A stretch of DNA of 64,000 nucleotides from Ornithinimicrobium faecis (GTDB lineage: Bacteria; Actinomycetota; Actinomycetes; Actinomycetales; Dermatophilaceae), in contig NZ_CP099489.1 in the NCBI RefSeq assembly GCF_023923225.1, positions 3,038,001 through 3,102,000 on the forward strand, in the 5' to 3' direction. Under the pieces are notes generated by a model, which ran no database searches, had not been told where the DNA came from, and saw only the letters and a list, made by a program, of their open reading frames with translations. Positions 60,085 to 64,000 of this stretch are shown in pieces; within the stretch, counting starts at the first letter, position 1, and each line of letters begins with the position of its first letter. A program made the position numbers and the translations under genes.

Positions 60085-61332
60085 TCACAACAGCGGGTGC
60101 AGCGGCTCCAGGATCCACTCGGCAGCTCGTGAGAAGAGGCCGCGCTCCCGCCACTCGTCCAGGGTCATCTCGTGCGCGTTGGCCAGGTCGCGACTGAAGA
60201 TCTCCTCCATCCGCGCAGCCTGCCCACGGTCGTGGATCTCCAGGTTCACCTCGTAGTTGCCGATCATCGACAGCCGGTCGATGTTGGCCGTCCCGACAGT
60301 GGTCCAGGTCCCGTCGACCGTGGCGGTCTTGGCGTGCACCATCACGTCCTGATAGAGGAAGAGGCGCACACCTCCTTCGAGGAGGTTGCTGTAGTGCGAG
60401 CGCGCGACCCAGTCAGCCACGACGTGGTTCGACGCCTCGGGCATCAGGACGCGCACGTCCACCCCACGCTTGGCAGCCGCCAGCAGGCCGCCGAGGATCT
60501 CCCGGTCCGGGATGAAATACCCCTGCGTGATCCAGATCCGGTGCACCGCCCGGTCGATGGCCTCCAGATAGATGCCCCGCACCGGGAAGACCAGACGGCT
60601 CGGCTCGTTGCGGGCCGCGAGGATCCGCGAGTTCCAGACCGGTGACCCGCTGTCCTCGAGCTCGGGGTGGTTGCGCTTGCGGTGCCGGTTCCAGAAGTCG
60701 ACGAAGGTGTTCTGGAGCTCCCACACAGCGTCACCGGTCACCCGCATGTGGGTGTCGCGCCACTTGTCGACATACAGCGAGCCGATGTTGTAGCCACCGA
60801 CGAAGCCAACCAGCCCGTCGACCACCAGCACCTTGCGGTGGTCCCGCCCGGTGCGCCGGACGTTGACGAGCAACCCGGACCGGATCGTCGGGAACTTCAG
60901 CACGTGCACGGGGTCTGGGAACGACTTGAACTCGCGCGGCACGACCAGGTTGGCAAACCCGTCGAAGACCAGGCAGACCTGCACGCCTCGCTCAGAGGCA
61001 CGGATCACGGCGTCCTTGAACGCCTGACCCATCTCGTCGCCCTTCCAGATGTAGGTCACCAGGTAGACATACTCGGTGGCCTGGTCGATCGCCTCGATCA
61101 TGTCCCGGAAGAGGTGCTCGCCGTAGGTGTAGGTCGTGAGCTCATTGCCATCGACCTCTGCCGGCAGCGGCTCGTGGGGCGGCACGGAGTGCTCGTCGGG
61201 CTCACGGGCCTTGCGCATCTTGTCCGCCACCGTCAGCGCCACGGCCAGGCTCATCGGCGTGGCGACACTGGCCACCCCGGCCCCCACGAGCAGCCGCCTC
61301 GTGCTGCGGCGCAACTGATCCCGTCTGCTCAT
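60085..61332 (-). CDS. Phospholipase D family protein (cardiolipin synthase-like)
   Basis: A 415-residue protein with an N-terminal hydrophobic segment (about 14-37) and two HKD motifs: HRKVLVVD (His165) and HAKTATVD (His333). Both are complete, so it should be catalytically active. Cardiolipin synthases of this class join two phosphatidylglycerols, but other phosphodiester transfers are possible. The ATG at 61332 has TAGATT six bases upstream. The product is probably membrane-bound. Confidence 0.86.
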   Translation of the reverse strand: MSRRDQLRRSTRRLLVGAGVASVATPMSLAVALTVADKMRKAREPDEHSVPPHEPLPAEVDGNELTTYTYGEHLFRDMIEAIDQATEYVYLVTYIWKGDEMGQAFKDAVIRASERGVQVCLVFDGFANLVVPREFKSFPDPVHVLKFPTIRSGLLVNVRRTGRDHRKVLVVDGLVGFVGGYNIGSLYVDKWRDTHMRVTGDAVWELQNTFVDFWNRHRKRNHPELEDSGSPVWNSRILAARNEPSRLVFPVRGIYLEAIDRAVHRIWITQGYFIPDREILGGLLAAAKRGVDVRVLMPEASNHVVADWVARSHYSNLLEGGVRLFLYQDVMVHAKTATVDGTWTTVGTANIDRLSMIGNYEVNLEIHDRGQAARMEEIFSRDLANAHEMTLDEWRERGLFSRAAEWILEPLHPLL

Positions 61333-61338
61333 GGCACG

Positions 61339-61344
61339 AATCTA
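61339..61344 (-). promoter_or_regulatory. -10 hexamer of the phospholipase D gene (leaderless)
   Basis: On the minus strand TAGATT is followed by six bases (CGTGCC) and the ATG at 61332. Confidence 0.5.
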
Positions 61345-61405
61345 TCCGGTCGGGCTGATCGTTCCCCACCCGGTTTCTCTGCGGCCCATCGGGGAGGATG
61401 GCGCA

Positions 61406-62635
61406 ATGGACCCCGAAGCCGTTGCGGCCCTGAGCGACCCGGTCGCCTGGGAGCTCCTCCAGTCACTGCCGCCGTATGACGAGGGGTCGGCCCTGGCGCT
61501 GAGCACCAGACTGCGCACGGCTGGCCATGATCCGTCCCTGGTCGCCGCGGTGCTGACGCAGTCCCGCCTGCGAGCTCGTGGGCGGGTGAAGTTCGGGGAC
61601 CGGGTGGACCAGATGCTGCTCACCCCCGACGGGGTCGAGCAGTCCACCCGTTGGCAACTGGCCCAACGGCACGCTCGGCGATTCCTGGCTGCTGGTGTGG
61701 ACACCGTCTGGGACCTCGGCTGTGGACTCGGTGGCGATGCCCTGGCCCTGTCCTCGATCGGGCTGTGCGTGGACGCGGTGGACGCCGACCCGGCCACCAC
61801 TGCCATCGCGACCGTGAACCTGCGGGACCTGCCCGGTGTGACGGTGCGCCAGGGCCTCATCGAGGACCTCCACCTGCAACGCGCCCCGGGACGGGGAGCC
61901 TGGCTGGACCCCGCCCGTCGGCTGCCGGGGCACACCGACCAGCACGGCCGGGCCAGACGCACGTTCTCCCTCGACCAGCTCGCCCCGACCTGGGCCACGG
62001 TGCAGGAGGTCGCCGCCCGCCTCGGCCACGTCGGCGCCAAGCTCGCGCCGTCCTTCCCGCGCGATGCCGTGCCGGCTGGCGCCGAGGCACAGTGGGCCTC
62101 CTTCGGCGGCGAGGCCCTGGAGTGCACCATCTGGTGGGGCGATCTGGTGCAGCGCCCCGGCCGCTCGGCACAGGTCCACACCGGGCCTGCCGACGGGGGT
62201 CAGTGGTTGGAGGTTCACGACGACGGGGGTGGGCCGGCGCCGGCCGCCGAGGTCGCGGACGAGGTGGGCGGCTGGCTCTATGAGCCGGACCGGGCTGTGC
62301 TGCAGGCGGGGCTCACCGGCACCCTGGCCCGGCTCGTCCGGGGCATCGAGACGGCACCTGGGGCGGGCTACGTGACCGGACCGGACGAGGTGGACATCCC
62401 GTGGGCGCGCAGGTTCCAGGTCCTGTCGGTCCACCCGCTCTCGGTCAAGCCACTGCGTCGCTGGGCCCGGGAATCTGACATCGGTGCCCTGACGATCAAG
62501 AAGCGTGGGGTCTCCGTCGACCCGGACCGGCTGCGCCGAGATCTGCGACTGTCCGGCTCACGCGACGTCGTGGTGGTGCTGTCCCAGCTCGCCGGCCGCC
62601 CGACGCTGATCGAGGTCGAGCCCGTCGTCACCTGA
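61406..62635 (+). CDS. Class I SAM-dependent methyltransferase with THUMP-like C-terminus
   Basis: A 409-residue protein. The SAM-binding loop is VWDLGCGLGGDALAL (about residues 100-114) with an acidic residue in VDAVDADP following. The C-terminal region (VHPLSVKPLRRWA to the end) resembles the THUMP-like RNA-binding domain of some rRNA/tRNA methyltransferases. The target is unknown. The ATG at 61406 follows GGGGAGG at eight bases; the upstream part of the frame, overlapping the phospholipase D start, is not used. Confidence 0.82.
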   Translation: MDPEAVAALSDPVAWELLQSLPPYDEGSALALSTRLRTAGHDPSLVAAVLTQSRLRARGRVKFGDRVDQMLLTPDGVEQSTRWQLAQRHARRFLAAGVDTVWDLGCGLGGDALALSSIGLCVDAVDADPATTAIATVNLRDLPGVTVRQGLIEDLHLQRAPGRGAWLDPARRLPGHTDQHGRARRTFSLDQLAPTWATVQEVAARLGHVGAKLAPSFPRDAVPAGAEAQWASFGGEALECTIWWGDLVQRPGRSAQVHTGPADGGQWLEVHDDGGGPAPAAEVADEVGGWLYEPDRAVLQAGLTGTLARLVRGIETAPGAGYVTGPDEVDIPWARRFQVLSVHPLSVKPLRRWARESDIGALTIKKRGVSVDPDRLRRDLRLSGSRDVVVVLSQLAGRPTLIEVEPVVT

Positions 62636-62684
62636 GCCGTCCGCCTCGCCTCAGCGTCAAGCGCGCAGCGACATTACCGCCGTC

Positions 62685-62833
62685 CCGTGCACACCAACCG
62701 GCCCAAGGCGCACGCGTCATGCCCCTCGATCCCGTGCATACGAACAGGCAATGTCAGAGGGCTCGTGACAACAGTGCAGGTCAGCGGCTTGCGTCAGCCC
62801 ACGGAGCTCCACGTTGCCTGTTGGCGTGCACGG
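62685..62833. repeat. Degenerate 20-bp repeat cluster in an intergenic region
   Basis: Three copies of a 20-base motif near CCGTGCAnACnAACAGGCAA occur between the methyltransferase and GH3 genes: direct at 62685 (four or five mismatches) and 62732, and inverted at 62814-62833 (three mismatches against the copy at 62732). The inverted pair could fold. The 208-base gap has no other gene. Confidence 0.6.
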
Positions 62834-62843
62834 CCACGATCGA

Positions 62844-64000
62844 TCAATGACCGCAGCCGGAGCCGATCGGGTGGTCCCCCACCGGTGTCGGGAGCGCCCC
62901 TGGAGCCGTTGTCTCTCCGAGCAGCACCTGCACCAGGGCCTCCATGGTGGCGGGGTCTCGCCCGTAGGCCGCGATCAGCGCCGTGGACGCAGAACTGTCT
63001 GCCAGGGGGTAGGGCCGGTCGGTGGTGACCACGATGTCCCCACTGCCGGTGCCGGGGCCGCCCGCTCCGCCACCTGCCTGATAGGTCGACCCGCCCACGA
63101 GCACCACCGAGTCACCCGACCCGGTGCCAAGACCCGCTTCCTGCGCGGCCTCGGCGAGGTTGGCACGGTCGGTCTCGGTGCCGCCGCTGATGGTGATCGA
63201 GTCCCCCACGAGCCGCTCACCACAGGCACCGGTGAGCTGGGTCAGCCCTGCCGCGGCGGCCCGCACCGACAGGTCGTGCGCCGAGCCGATCACCGAGGCG
63301 CCAGGAGCGGGCACCTGCTGCTGGTGGCGCAGCGTGGCGACAACGCGGGCCGCGGAGTCCTCCAGGTCTGCTCGATCAAGCGTGCCGTCTGCGAGGGCGG
63401 CCACCACGGCATCCAGCGAGCCGATCGGGTCCGGCGGCATCAGCAGCACGTCGACACCGGCCAGCAGCGCCGACACCGCAGGGTGCTGATCGCCGGAGGC
63501 CTCCGTGATCGCGCCCATGTTGAGCGCGTCGGTGACCACCAGACCGGTGAACCCCAGATCCTCCTGCAGCAGACCGGTGAGCACCGCAGAGGAGAGGGTG
63601 GCCGGCTGGCCCGGGTCGATCGCGTCAACAACGATGTGCCCGGGCATCATCGCCGGCGCGCCGGCGTCGATCACCGCACGAAAGGGCACCAGGTCCCGCT
63701 CCTGCAGGGTGGCCAGGTCAGCGGTCTGCTCGGCCACCCCCAGATGGCTGTCCGTGGTGATGCTCCCGTGCCCGGGGAAGTGTTTGGCAACGGGCAGGAT
63801 GCCTGCGTCGGCGAAGCCGGCCAGTTCAGCGATGGCGGTCTGCGCCACCAGCTCGGGATCGCTCCCGGGTGACCTGGCTCCAATGGTCGGGTCCTGCGGA
63901 CCAATGGTGGTGTCGGCCGACGGCGCGAAAACGACGGTGTAGCCCAGGGCGCGCAACTGCTCCCCCGAGGCCTGCGTGACCTCCTGGGTCAGCTCCGGGT
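62844..64000 (-). CDS. Glycoside hydrolase family 3 protein (NagZ-like), start beyond window
   Basis: The frame stays open to the window edge, so the 5' end is missing; about 385 residues are seen. The family core is clear: AKHFPGHGSITTDSH, with the NagZ-type catalytic histidine, APAMMPGHIVVDAID, and VVTDALNMGAI with the nucleophilic aspartate. A C-terminal domain of about 170 residues follows, rich in glycine. NagZ-type enzymes remove N-acetylglucosamine from muropeptides. No lipobox can be judged because the N-terminus is absent. Confidence 0.85.
   Translation of the reverse strand, partial: PELTQEVTQASGEQLRALGYTVVFAPSADTTIGPQDPTIGARSPGSDPELVAQTAIAELAGFADAGILPVAKHFPGHGSITTDSHLGVAEQTADLATLQERDLVPFRAVIDAGAPAMMPGHIVVDAIDPGQPATLSSAVLTGLLQEDLGFTGLVVTDALNMGAITEASGDQHPAVSALLAGVDVLLMPPDPIGSLDAVVAALADGTLDRADLEDSAARVVATLRHQQQVPAPGASVIGSAHDLSVRAAAAGLTQLTGACGERLVGDSITISGGTETDRANLAEAAQEAGLGTGSGDSVVLVGGSTYQAGGGAGGPGTGSGDIVVTTDRPYPLADSSASTALIAAYGRDPATMEALVQVLLGETTAPGALPTPVGDHPIGSGCGH

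Overview
The window is 64 kb of very GC-rich, densely packed DNA from a Gram-positive actinobacterium. The evidence is a mycothiol-type enzyme, a WhiB iron-sulfur regulator, mannolipid glycosyltransferases of the MgtA and PimB type, a MurT/GatD pair, two CIRCE elements ahead of groES, and the gene neighbourhood groES-groEL1-whiB3-guaB-guaB3 also known from mycobacteria. Placement among Micrococcales (Intrasporangiaceae or Ornithinimicrobium-like) is my inference from overall gene content, not a measured result. I see no rRNA, tRNA, insertion sequence, prophage or CRISPR array. Most of the window is core genome.

Layout. 1-18 kb is a nucleoside uptake and salvage region. It holds deoC with two aldehyde dehydrogenase genes, deoA, cdd, and a BMP-type nucleoside ABC transporter (lipoprotein, ATPase, two permeases), followed by an M20 amidohydrolase and pyrD. 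Two islets interrupt it: an ABC-F ATPase plus acetyltransferase, and a divergent MarR/oxidoreductase pair. 18-25 kb has manC, a mannosyltransferase, an S10-like peptidase, a mycothiol-type DinB protein and small membrane proteins. 25-36 kb is central metabolism: idh, mdh, folD, purH, purN and sucCD, with a free-standing B12-binding protein. 36-49 kb has an M23 peptidase, a PRiA4/UPF0158 fusion, pcrA, a PimB-like transferase divergent from a YbhN-type membrane protein, and murT-gatD. 49-64 kb is purine synthesis (guaA, guaB3, guaB), SURF1 with a beta-propeller lipoprotein, whiB3, groES-groEL1, a phospholipase D family protein, a methyltransferase and an edge-truncated GH3 enzyme.

How the parts fit. 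The BMP transporter would import nucleosides. Cdd and DeoA would release bases and deoxyribose-1-phosphate. DeoC would split deoxyribose-5-phosphate, and the ALDH pair downstream could oxidise the acetaldehyde. PurN, PurH, GuaA and GuaB cover much of de novo purine synthesis, PyrD one step of pyrimidine synthesis. ManC would supply GDP-mannose to the two mannosyltransferases.

Main unusual points. (1) At least ten genes have a TAnnnT hexamer exactly six bases before the start codon, with a few more at seven, which indicates widespread leaderless transcription. (2) The ABC-F gene is preceded by a promoter, a four-codon leaderless ORF and a strong hairpin, resembling a translation-controlled resistance leader. 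(3) A full-length ALDH and a catalytically dead half-length ALDH overlap by 4 bases and together look like a split ALDH16. (4) A 29-codon ORF with a good ribosome binding site overlaps the YbhN-like gene by ATGA. (5) MurT lacks the zinc-ribbon cysteines. (6) There are two tandem-repeat loci and one degenerate inverted-repeat cluster. I found no clearly novel multi-gene defence or biosynthetic system.
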